Shown piece by piece: positions 1 to 6,262 of a DNA stretch of 19,962 nucleotides (position 1 is its first letter; every line of letters starts with the position of its first letter). Below the pieces are notes generated by a model. It did no database searches, had not been told where the DNA came from, and saw only the letters and a list, made by a program, of their open reading frames with translations. The DNA lies in contig JAGVZC010000028.1 in assembly GCA_018302885.1 (NCBI GenBank), positions 1-19,962 on the forward strand. The letters run 5' to 3'. The DNA is from Candidatus Woesearchaeota archaeon (GTDB taxonomy: Archaea; Nanobdellota; Nanobdellia; SCGC-AAA011-G17; GW2011-AR20). Position numbers and translations under genes: made by a program.

Positions 1-1191
1 AATGGATTGTCTGAGAGCAATTGCTCCTCTGTAACTTCCGCCAGGATGCCCGTGGATTCCTCCCCCCAATTGAATAATAATATCATTGCCTAATAAATTC
101 ATAATATGAGGAACCAGTCCGGGATGCAGGCCTCCGCTACTTGTTGCAAACATTGGTTTGATGTCTCCCCATTTTTGATCTAATACTGGAAGTCCAAGAA
201 AATCATTTGCAATGTTGTGTTCAATTTCATGTTCTATAGATAATACTTCATCTTTTTTTCCAACCAACTTTCCAATCACGGTTCCAATATGTAAACTATC
301 TCCTCCAGTCAATCTGACTAATTTAGCAACAGCCAGCATAGACATTCCATGTCTGGGATTTCTGGTAAACGAAGAATGGAAAGCCCTATGGCAGTGAATG
401 GCCATTTTATGATCATGGCAGAATTCTCTCAAAGTCTGAAAACCTGCAAAACCAGCAGTCAAAACATCAATCATGACATATTCTCCCCCCAAATCACGAA
501 CTAGCTTGGCTCTTGCAAGCATCTCCATTGTCTCAGCAGTAACATTACAGAAATACCCTTTTCTCTCCCCTGTTTCCTTCTCAACTTTATCTCTTACTTT
601 AAAGCAATGATTTGCTCTATTCTCAAATCTATTGAATAACTGATCAGTTAAATTTTCATCATCCTTGAGAAAATCAACACCTCCGCTCCAGACATCTTCA
701 GCAACCTTTGCAAATTCAACAGTTGTCAATCCAACTTTTGGTTTTGGAACAGAAGCAGTCAAAGGCCTCTTATGAATTTTAAACTTTCTTCTTATTCCTT
801 CAATTCCATATTCAGGGCCTCTGAAGCTTTTCATTAATTTATCAGGAAAATGAATATCTTCTAATCTTAAGTTCTTTACGGCCTTCATTCCAAAAATATT
901 TCCTGCAAAGGAGGATAATAACTGGGGAACACTTCCCATTTCAAAGAGTTCGATAGGATAGGCAATTTTCACATAATCTCCTTTAACCTCATAAGCCCTT
1001 GCTCTTATCTTTCTTATATGTGGTTTTAATGTGCTAAGATCGCTCCATGTGCCATTGCTTGACTCGGAAGCAACTCTTCCAATAACTTCTTTCTTCGACA
1101 TTCCATAAGCAGGCTCCACTCTGAATAGACAAATAATATCAGAAGACTTTGGATTGTAACTTGTATCATAAAAATCAAGATATTGTGACAT
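1..1191 (-). CDS. rbcL: Form III ribulose-1,5-bisphosphate carboxylase large subunit (partial, C-terminus outside window)
   Basis: I translated 397 codons from ATG at 1191; no stop is reached before base 1. Archaeal form III RuBisCO carboxylates RuBP to two 3-phosphoglycerates and here probably serves the AMP-salvage pathway rather than a Calvin cycle. Visible active-site elements are KPKVG (K150, K152), GGVDFLKDDE (carbamylated-type K176 with D178 and E179), a CHRAFH segment, LHIGT, the loop-6 lysine in GKLVG, SSGGLH and a phosphate-binding GGGIHGHPGG, so the enzyme looks intact and catalytic. Family members run to about 420-440 residues, so only the C-terminal tail is missing. The start is fixed by a good Shine-Dalgarno motif five bases upstream. 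It lies 44 bases downstream of a GT-B-like gene on the same strand. The RuBP-forming isomerase-like fusion is encoded about 2.6 kb away on the same strand. Confidence 0.96.
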   Translation of the reverse strand, partial: MSQYLDFYDTSYNPKSSDIICLFRVEPAYGMSKKEVIGRVASESSNGTWSDLSTLKPHIRKIRARAYEVKGDYVKIAYPIELFEMGSVPQLLSSFAGNIFGMKAVKNLRLEDIHFPDKLMKSFRGPEYGIEGIRRKFKIHKRPLTASVPKPKVGLTTVEFAKVAEDVWSGGVDFLKDDENLTDQLFNRFENRANHCFKVRDKVEKETGERKGYFCNVTAETMEMLARAKLVRDLGGEYVMIDVLTAGFAGFQTLREFCHDHKMAIHCHRAFHSSFTRNPRHGMSMLAVAKLVRLTGGDSLHIGTVIGKLVGKKDEVLSIEHEIEHNIANDFLGLPVLDQKWGDIKPMFATSSGGLHPGLVPHIMNLLGNDIIIQLGGGIHGHPGGSYRGAIALRQSI

Positions 1192-1196
1192 TCATA

Positions 1197-1203
1197 CCAC
1201 CTC
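1197..1203 (-). promoter_or_regulatory. Shine-Dalgarno site of RuBisCO
   Basis: The minus strand reads GAGGTGG five bases before the ATG at 1191, a near-perfect match to the archaeal anti-Shine-Dalgarno sequence. It decides the start. Most other promoter-proximal genes here lack such a motif and look leaderless. Confidence 0.75.
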
Positions 1204-1223
1204 TGTTAATTAGAAAATTTTAG

Positions 1224-1234
1224 TATTTAAAAAG
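1224..1234 (-). promoter_or_regulatory. Candidate TATA box for RuBisCO
   Basis: The minus strand reads CTTTTTAAATA, centred about 37 bases before the start codon. At the usual archaeal distance this would begin transcription near 1201, giving a leader of about 10 bases that just contains the ribosome-binding site. Co-transcription from the upstream GT-B-like gene is an alternative. Confidence 0.4.
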
Positions 1235-1235
1235 A

Positions 1236-2432
1236 TTACCTCAAACAAGGATTAACATTTCTATAATGAGAAATATCCTTATTAATGATAAAATCTACAA
1301 TTATATTGGCTGTATAATCTATTCCATCCAGTATGCCGTAATTACTTTTTAAAATCTCATTAATTTTCTTCATATCATATCTTAAAGGATCTGCAAAAAG
1401 CAAAATATCTTTTGATTTCAAACTAGGATTAAAAATTGTTGCAAGACCAAATTTTTTAACAGTTTTTTCATTAAAATATATTTCTGGATCATCTCCCTTG
1501 GTGTATGCTGGAGCTATTAAAGGTGTTTCTGTCATATGAGACCACCACACTGTACTCCAGCCAGTTCTTCCAAATTGAAATTTTATATTTGGATTTGCTA
1601 CAAACTCTGGAGTATGAGTATTGTCTGCACCTTCAATATTTTTTATGAAAGGGGGGTAATATAATTTCATTCCAAATTTACTAACTTCATCAAATAAACC
1701 CATCAAGCCGTCTATTCCTGTTATCATAACATACATCCCTTCTGGAACATCTTCCTTATTTTCTCTTGGAACATGAATGAATGGGGGAGTAAATATTTCA
1801 TCTTTCAGTTTTTTTCTCTTTTCATCATAAGAAAAAACAAAAGGTTCTGGCATAAAATGAATTTTTTTATCATTTTCAATTTTATCAGCAATTTTAGTTT
1901 TCACTTCCATCAAAAGAGTTTTGTCAAAACCTAAAGATTCCTCCAAAGATGCTCTTTCCAATATTTCTGAGAAATACCCAATTGTAGTATAAAAAGAATA
2001 TTTAAAACCAGTAGCAACCCTTGGATTATGTGATATTTCAAAAGAAATATCTTTGTCATTGATTACTCTTTCACTTCCATCAAATCTTTTTAATTTTAAA
2101 GTTCCTGATAAATAATCTCTCAATTTTTCTTCAAGTTTTGGTTGATTCTTAAGTAAATGTTCCAGATGTTTATTAAAATCATCCCCCTTGAAAAATAATT
2201 CATTTAATATTTGCCCATAAAATTCGTCCAATAAAATAGAATTTGGATTTTCTTCAATGATGTATTTAAAATCCTCAAGCATAATTCTTTTCTGTCTTTC
2301 TCCATAAACAAGGGGGACAATAATTGGAAATTCTTCACATCCTCTCTTATCAAGCTCCTTATTTATAGCCAAACCCAAATCAATTGTTCTTGAATAAGGT
2401 CCATTTCCATGGGCAAATGTCGTAATTATCAT
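1236..2432 (-). CDS. Unrecognised protein, possibly GT-B-fold glycosyltransferase-like
   Basis: This 398-residue soluble protein is not one I can assign to a named family. Two features recall GT-B glycosyltransferases of the UDP-sugar type. The N-terminus has a first beta strand followed by FAHGNGPYSR and a helix, resembling the glycine-rich acceptor-side loop. Residues about 284-309 read as a strand, then GRTGWSTVWWSHM, then TPLIAP, which matches the usual 'gly-rich loop, helix, then P-hydrophobic-hydrophobic-P' donor-side pattern. The middle (about 50-210) is charged and helical. No signal peptide or membrane segment is visible. A TATA box 25 bases upstream of the ATG fits a leaderless transcript. 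It precedes RuBisCO on the same strand, so they may share a transcript, but a metabolic link cannot be inferred from the sequence. The glycosyltransferase assignment is a weak fold-level inference. Confidence 0.6.
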   Translation of the reverse strand: MIITTFAHGNGPYSRTIDLGLAINKELDKRGCEEFPIIVPLVYGERQKRIMLEDFKYIIEENPNSILLDEFYGQILNELFFKGDDFNKHLEHLLKNQPKLEEKLRDYLSGTLKLKRFDGSERVINDKDISFEISHNPRVATGFKYSFYTTIGYFSEILERASLEESLGFDKTLLMEVKTKIADKIENDKKIHFMPEPFVFSYDEKRKKLKDEIFTPPFIHVPRENKEDVPEGMYVMITGIDGLMGLFDEVSKFGMKLYYPPFIKNIEGADNTHTPEFVANPNIKFQFGRTGWSTVWWSHMTETPLIAPAYTKGDDPEIYFNEKTVKKFGLATIFNPSLKSKDILLFADPLRYDMKKINEILKSNYGILDGIDYTANIIVDFIINKDISHYRNVNPCLR

Positions 2433-2453
2433 AAAATCTAAAAAGAATATTAG

Positions 2454-2461
2454 TTTATAAA
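2454..2461 (-). promoter_or_regulatory. TATA box of the GT-B-like gene
   Basis: The palindromic octamer TTTATAAA is centred about 25 bases before the ATG at 2432, the spacing expected for a leaderless archaeal transcript. Confidence 0.6.
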
Positions 2462-2480
2462 ATTTTTCATTATAAAGTGG

Positions 2481-3350
2481 TTATTTAGTGCTTTCAACCT
2501 TTTCCCATGCATCAGTATAGTGCTGTTTTTTTAATTTTGTATCATAAAAAACATTCAACCACATATAAAATCTTGCAAAGAATAAACAAATAGTCCATAC
2601 AAATTCTTTAATATTTTTGGGGTAAGATAAAGCGGAAAAAAAACCAAATAAAATTTCATTCTTAAAACTCTTAACTCTGGGAAATTTAACCACATCAACG
2701 TATTTCTCCAAAGTTTCATGTGCTTTGCTTGTTCTCTTTCTTTGGTTCAGCCAATCTCTAAAATTATCCGGGTTTTTAACAAAAACTTTAGAATTTTCAG
2801 AATAGATTATTTTATAATTTTTAGAATAAAACCAATAAGGAATATAAGCATCTTCTGCAACATCCAATGGAATTTTTTTAATAATATTTCTGAATCCAAA
2901 CAGATAACCGCTGCATTCCAAGAATTTATTTTCATTGTATAATTTTTTTCTAATCATATGTGCTCCAGCATCAAACAATAGATGACTCCAGTAACCCATC
3001 ATATTTTTTCTGGAATTAATAGAAATTGGTCTGCCAGTAATAACCCCAATTTTAGGATTAAATTTTTTCATAAATTCTTCAATCACATTATCAGAAACAT
3101 AAACATCAGCATCGGTTAATATTAAAAATTCAGATTTAATTTTCTTAAATACCAAATTCAAAGCATAGCTTTTTCCCTTGCCTGGATCAAATAAATATTT
3201 TATTTTATGCTTCTTGCATAATTTCTTGGCATTATCATCAGGAGAGACAACAACAATATTATATTTATGTTTTGTCTTCTGATTAATCAAACTTAAAATA
3301 CATTTTTCTAAGTTAGGTTCTTTAAATGAAGTCACAATTATTGAAATCAT
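2481..3350 (-). CDS. Family 2 glycosyltransferase with C-terminal membrane-associated segment
   Basis: This 289-residue protein carries the GT-A/GT2 layout. It opens with a strand MISIIVTSFKEP, followed by DPGKGKSYALN (residues 55-65, the PGxGKxxALN element), the metal-binding DAD (80-82), an acidic ED base motif in VAEDAYI (166-167) and a QRKR element (203-206) like the QxxRW acceptor motif. Residues about 234-270 are hydrophobic and aromatic and could form one or two membrane helices, so it probably acts at the cytoplasmic face on a lipid-linked acceptor. The acceptor and donor sugar are unknown. I chose the ATG at 3350 over the upstream in-frame TTG at 3365. The ATG starts directly at the family beta strand and sits 26 bases from a TATA box shared with the divergent gene at 3401. 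Confidence 0.88.
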   Translation of the reverse strand: MISIIVTSFKEPNLEKCILSLINQKTKHKYNIVVVSPDDNAKKLCKKHKIKYLFDPGKGKSYALNLVFKKIKSEFLILTDADVYVSDNVIEEFMKKFNPKIGVITGRPISINSRKNMMGYWSHLLFDAGAHMIRKKLYNENKFLECSGYLFGFRNIIKKIPLDVAEDAYIPYWFYSKNYKIIYSENSKVFVKNPDNFRDWLNQRKRTSKAHETLEKYVDVVKFPRVKSFKNEILFGFFSALSYPKNIKEFVWTICLFFARFYMWLNVFYDTKLKKQHYTDAWEKVESTK

Positions 3351-3372
3351 ATATACCAAAAACAAGAAAACT

Positions 3373-3380
3373 TTATATAA
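3373..3380. promoter_or_regulatory. Shared bidirectional TATA box for the divergent pair starting at 3350 and 3401
   Basis: The perfect palindrome TTATATAA is the only good TATA element in the 50-base divergent gap. Its centre lies about 26 bases from the minus-strand ATG at 3350 and about 25 bases from the plus-strand ATG at 3401. Both genes would then be leaderless and driven from one site read in both orientations. Confidence 0.6.
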
Positions 3381-3400
3381 CTTACAAAAATCAAAAAACT

Positions 3401-3769
3401 ATGGAAATGCCATTAGCTGAGGTGATCGATAGGTTCGTTATCGTCAGACTCAAAAAAGAGAGAATTAAAACAGAGGACAAGACTGATGAGTATGAGCACT
3501 ATAAAAAAGTTCTTGAGGATTACAAAAAACAGGGCATTCTAATCAAACAGGAATGGATTGATAGATTGTATGATGCTAACAGTAAAATTTGGGATTTAGA
3601 ATCTGATATTAGAAAAGGAAAAGAAGGTCTGCTTGGATTAGAAGAGGTTGGAAGAAGATCAATTAAAATAAGGGAAATAAACAAAATTAGAATTTCAATT
3701 AAAAATCAGATTGTAGAAGAAACAGGTTCAGGGTTCAAAGATATAAAAATGAATCATGCTTCAGAATAA
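3401..3769 (+). CDS. Small charged helical protein of unknown function
   Basis: The 122-residue product is almost wholly helical and highly charged. The start MEMPLAEVIDRF is followed by a Lys/Glu-rich helix, an IWDLESDIRKG element (about 64-74) and a conserved-looking C-terminus with GLEEVGRRSIKIR and GFKDIKMNH. The pattern of an ID(K/R)xxIxxLKxERI-type first helix and a W-x-L/I-E-x-x-I-R helix is reminiscent of short uncharacterised proteins found beside bacterial glycosyltransferases (DUF6165/DUF4254-like), but I cannot confirm membership. There is no signal peptide or membrane helix. The reading frame is open further upstream, but ATG 3401 is preferred because the TATA box lies about 25 bases before it and earlier codons would overlap that promoter. 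Its stop directly abuts the stop of the convergent isomerase-HAD gene. Confidence 0.75.
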   Translation: MEMPLAEVIDRFVIVRLKKERIKTEDKTDEYEHYKKVLEDYKKQGILIKQEWIDRLYDANSKIWDLESDIRKGKEGLLGLEEVGRRSIKIREINKIRISIKNQIVEETGSGFKDIKMNHASE

Positions 3770-5182
3770 TTAAACTATTCTCAGCAAACCCCTCAAATTC
3801 CTAATTATTTTATAAGGTTTTTCTTTTTCTAATTCCTTTCTTGTATAATGCCCAGTCAAGACCGCTATGGTTTTCACTTTTGCCTTCTTGCCAGCCCGAA
3901 CATCATAAATAGAATCTCCAACCATATATTCAGAATTAATTCTCATTAATTGCTCCGCCTGAATAATTTCATCAGGATAAGGCTTTGGATTTTCAACATC
4001 ATCGCTTCCAATAAGCAAATCAAAGAAATCCAAATCATAACCGGCAGCAGTCAAAATAATTTCAGTGCTTTTATGGCTGCAATTGCTCAAGACAGCAACA
4101 TAATACTTGTCTTTCAATTTCTTCAGAGATCTTTCAGCACCTGGAATCTTTCTGCAGTATCTTTTAGTCTCTTTATACAGATAATCATCATGCTTCTCTA
4201 TTATTTTCTTAATGATATTTTCATCTTTAGTGCCGGAAATAGCTTCAGCAACATCCTCCTTTGGTTTTCCAAAATGAACAGCCATTGCCATGTAAGTTAA
4301 TTTCTTAAAACCCAAATCAGAGAGTGCATAATTAAAAGCATAAACATGTGCTCGGTCGGAATGAACCAGAGTATTGTCCATGTCAAAGCAAATCAATTTT
4401 TTATTCCTTATTTTTTTAATTTCTTTAATAAATTCCTCAGGACTTAAAATCCCAAAATCAGATATTATTGCTTTAATGTGTTTGGCCTGAATTATTCCAA
4501 AGGCCGGGTTATCAACTTTCAAATTTTTCATTCCCTTGTCCCATATCTCCTCAGGAATCCTGTGTTCTATTTTTACAATCCTGTCGCTATACTTCAGAGA
4601 GTCTGCTATGATATAAACTGGCTTTCTGTGGTCGTAAGCAATTTCAGCAAACATTCCGGAACCAATCTTGTTTATTACATTTCCATTATCCAAAATTGCA
4701 TCAGCGCCAAGGATAACAGCATCGCTTTTTTGGATATATTCCAGAGCCGCACTGTCAACAATATTAATCACGTCAATTCCTGCCTTGCTTAATTCCTCTG
4801 CAGTCTTTCTTCCCTGAAATAAAGGTCTTGTCTCTGTATTAAAAACATGGAGTCTTTTATTCAGTTTAAGAACATCCACAACAGTTGAAGAATGGCAGTG
4901 AGTAAATATTTTTCTCTTGTGCTTGATAAATTTCTTCCCATAGAAAATTATTTTTTCAAAATGCTTGTCAATAAGGGAATAAGTATCCTTAACAGAAAAT
5001 CTTTCAGCATAATCAAGGACATTTCTTAGCATAGGCTCAGTGGGTCTTAAACTCAATAATTTCCTGATTGTATCCTTGCTGGGCTTTAAAGAATAAGCTT
5101 CAAGGCCTTTTTTTGCTACATTGACTGCTCCCTGTATTCTCAAATCCTTAATATCTTCGCATATCTTATTGAAATTGTTCAT
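3770..5182 (-). CDS. Ribose-1,5-bisphosphate isomerase-like (eIF2B-type) domain fused to HAD phosphatase
   Basis: This 470-residue two-domain protein starts with an eIF2B-type isomerase-like domain (residues 1 to about 258). It holds the HCHSS catalytic-cysteine motif (C96), ETRPLFQGR (117-125) and GADAI with the catalytic Asp (D161), followed by NGNVINKIGSG, as in archaeal ribose-1,5-bisphosphate isomerase, which makes RuBP for form III RuBisCO. Residues 262-470 form a complete HAD hydrolase: DMDNT (D267, D269), the motif II serine in VLSN (S366), the motif III lysine in NPKPYP (K400) and GDSIYD (D423, D427), with a helical cap between motifs I and II as in phosphoglycolate phosphatases. C96 lies about 37 residues earlier than the reported C133 of the Thermococcus enzyme, so the N-terminal helical part is short; an in-frame TGA just before the ATG rules out a longer start. 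The fusion is unusual: the HAD half could detoxify phosphoglycolate or act as another sugar-phosphate phosphatase. Confidence 0.9.
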   Translation of the reverse strand: MNNFNKICEDIKDLRIQGAVNVAKKGLEAYSLKPSKDTIRKLLSLRPTEPMLRNVLDYAERFSVKDTYSLIDKHFEKIIFYGKKFIKHKRKIFTHCHSSTVVDVLKLNKRLHVFNTETRPLFQGRKTAEELSKAGIDVINIVDSAALEYIQKSDAVILGADAILDNGNVINKIGSGMFAEIAYDHRKPVYIIADSLKYSDRIVKIEHRIPEEIWDKGMKNLKVDNPAFGIIQAKHIKAIISDFGILSPEEFIKEIKKIRNKKLICFDMDNTLVHSDRAHVYAFNYALSDLGFKKLTYMAMAVHFGKPKEDVAEAISGTKDENIIKKIIEKHDDYLYKETKRYCRKIPGAERSLKKLKDKYYVAVLSNCSHKSTEIILTAAGYDLDFFDLLIGSDDVENPKPYPDEIIQAEQLMRINSEYMVGDSIYDVRAGKKAKVKTIAVLTGHYTRKELEKEKPYKIIRNLRGLLRIV

Positions 5183-5185
5183 AAT

Positions 5186-5191
5186 TCACCC
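5186..5191 (-). promoter_or_regulatory. Shine-Dalgarno site of the isomerase-HAD fusion
   Basis: The minus strand reads GGGTGA three bases before the ATG at 5182. Together with RuBisCO, this is one of only two genes here with a promoter of its own plus a clear ribosome-binding motif. Confidence 0.55.
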
Positions 5192-5211
5192 TTTTTATAA
5201 TATTGAATGAT

Positions 5212-5220
5212 TTTATATTA
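5212..5220 (-). promoter_or_regulatory. Candidate TATA box for the isomerase-HAD fusion
   Basis: The minus strand reads TAATATAAA, centred about 34 bases before the start codon. This predicts a very short leader of about 8 bases that just includes the Shine-Dalgarno site. Confidence 0.4.
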
Positions 5221-5241
5221 ATAAAACTTACTAATAAAAAA

Positions 5242-5250
5242 ATATATAAA
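5242..5250 (+). promoter_or_regulatory. TATA box of the SpoIIM-family gene
   Basis: ATATATAAA is centred about 28 bases before the ATG at 5274, consistent with a leaderless transcript. Confidence 0.55.
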
Positions 5251-5273
5251 GAAAAGAATTCCAGATTATTGTA

Positions 5274-6098
5274 ATGGTCCTAGAATCCTTGGTAAATCCG
5301 ATAAAAGCAGAGAAGAATCCGCTATCAATGTTCATTTATGGTTTCATATTTGCATCAATATCAATAATTCTTGCACTGTTAATATTCAAGGAAGAAGCTT
5401 CTATGGTCTCAGTATTCCTGACAGTAATGATAACTACCCCACTGATGTACTCAACAATGAGGTTTGAGGAAAGCAAAGATATGAAAATGAGGGATGAAAG
5501 GGCACTTTTAAGGCATCATTGGAAAGCATTGAAATTTCTTATATTTTTATTCTTTGGATTTATAGTGGCATATTCATTGTGGTTTGTTTTTTTGCCGCCA
5601 AGCACAACACAAATATTATTTCATACTCAATTAAACACGATTAGTTCAATAAACTCAAAGATATCCGGAAACTTGCTTGTAAACTCAGGAATATTATTAA
5701 GAATATTCATAAATAATTTCAAGGTAATGTTATTCTGTCTGTTCTTCTCATTATTCTTCGGAGCAGGAGCAATATTCATCTTGACATGGAATGCATCTGT
5801 AATAGGAGCAGCAATGGGTTCATTTGCAACAGAAAGGCTTGGTTTGTTCGGATCCCATCTTATAGGGATTCCCCTGTCATTAATGAGATATATGACGCAT
5901 GGCGTTTTTGAAATATTGGCATATTTTATGGCTGGTTTGGCTGGTGGAATAATCTCTGTGGCAATAATAAATAATGATTTGATGGGAGAAAATAAAAAAA
6001 GAATTCTAAGAGATTCTGTGGATTTAATATTATTGTCAATAGTTTTCCTAATAGTAGGATCAATTATAGAAGTGTTCGTAACACCCTTGTTTTTCTAA
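5274..6098 (+). CDS. SpoIIM/DUF95-family integral membrane protein
   Basis: The 274-residue membrane protein has hydrophobic segments at about 17-37, 44-60, 85-107, 148-171, 205-231 and 246-271. The central glycine-rich stretch (GAGAIFILTWNASV at 163-176, then GAAMGSF) and HGVFEILAYFMAGLAGG (209-225) are typical of the stage II sporulation protein M family. That family is widespread in archaea that do not sporulate; its archaeal role is not established, with membrane remodelling or transport suggested for relatives. It has its own leaderless promoter, diverges from the isomerase-HAD gene, and is followed by a tRNA gene on the same strand. Confidence 0.85.
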   Translation: MVLESLVNPIKAEKNPLSMFIYGFIFASISIILALLIFKEEASMVSVFLTVMITTPLMYSTMRFEESKDMKMRDERALLRHHWKALKFLIFLFFGFIVAYSLWFVFLPPSTTQILFHTQLNTISSINSKISGNLLVNSGILLRIFINNFKVMLFCLFFSLFFGAGAIFILTWNASVIGAAMGSFATERLGLFGSHLIGIPLSLMRYMTHGVFEILAYFMAGLAGGIISVAIINNDLMGENKKRILRDSVDLILLSIVFLIVGSIIEVFVTPLFF

Positions 6099-6106
6099 CA
6101 AAAACA

Positions 6107-6114
6107 TTTTAAAA
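6107..6114 (+). promoter_or_regulatory. TATA box of the tRNA-Ser gene
   Basis: TTTTAAAA is centred about 27 bases upstream of the first base of the mature tRNA. The tRNA therefore probably has its own promoter rather than depending on the gene before it. Confidence 0.5.
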
Positions 6115-6137
6115 GTCATAATAATTAAGAATATTAT

Positions 6138-6221
6138 GCCGTGGTCGCATAACCTGGTATTGCGCCAGCCTTGAGAGCTGGTGTCCTTCTGGACGTGCAG
6201 GTTCGAATCCTGCCCACGGCG
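6138..6221 (+). tRNA. tRNA-Ser (anticodon UGA)
   Basis: All arms fold. The acceptor is GCCGTGG with CCACGGC, the D arm is GCA/TGC with GG in the loop, and the anticodon stem CCAGC/GCTGG encloses the loop CTTGAGA with anticodon TGA at 6172-6174. A long class II variable arm has a GTCC/GGAC stem, and the T arm GCAGG/CCTGC encloses TTCGAAT. The long variable arm and discriminator G at 6221 fit serine identity. The 3' CCA is not encoded and no intron is present. It reads UCA codons, with wobble to UCG possible. Confidence 0.96.
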
Positions 6222-6232
6222 TTTCAATAGAT

Positions 6233-6240
6233 TTATAAAA
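6233..6240 (+). promoter_or_regulatory. TATA box of the aglB operon
   Basis: TTTATAAA is centred about 26 bases before the ATG at 6263, which supports that ATG over the out-of-frame ATG at 6258 and predicts a leaderless mRNA. Confidence 0.6.
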
Positions 6241-6262
6241 TATAATTAATTTATTCAATGGA

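Noticed and set aside
212..397. Plus-strand open frame of 61 codons
   Set aside because: Lies antisense to well-conserved RuBisCO coding sequence and has no promoter or recognisable protein pattern.
3350..3365. Longer GT2 start at an in-frame TTG (3365)
   Set aside because: The ATG at 3350 begins exactly at the conserved first strand and has the right TATA spacing; the extension adds five residues of promoter-proximal sequence.
3326..3400. Longer start for the small helical protein
   Set aside because: It would run through the shared TATA box and the start of the divergent gene.
6138..6221. The tRNA-Ser gene as an integration site
   Set aside because: No integrase gene and no repeated copy of the tRNA 3' end was seen in the window.
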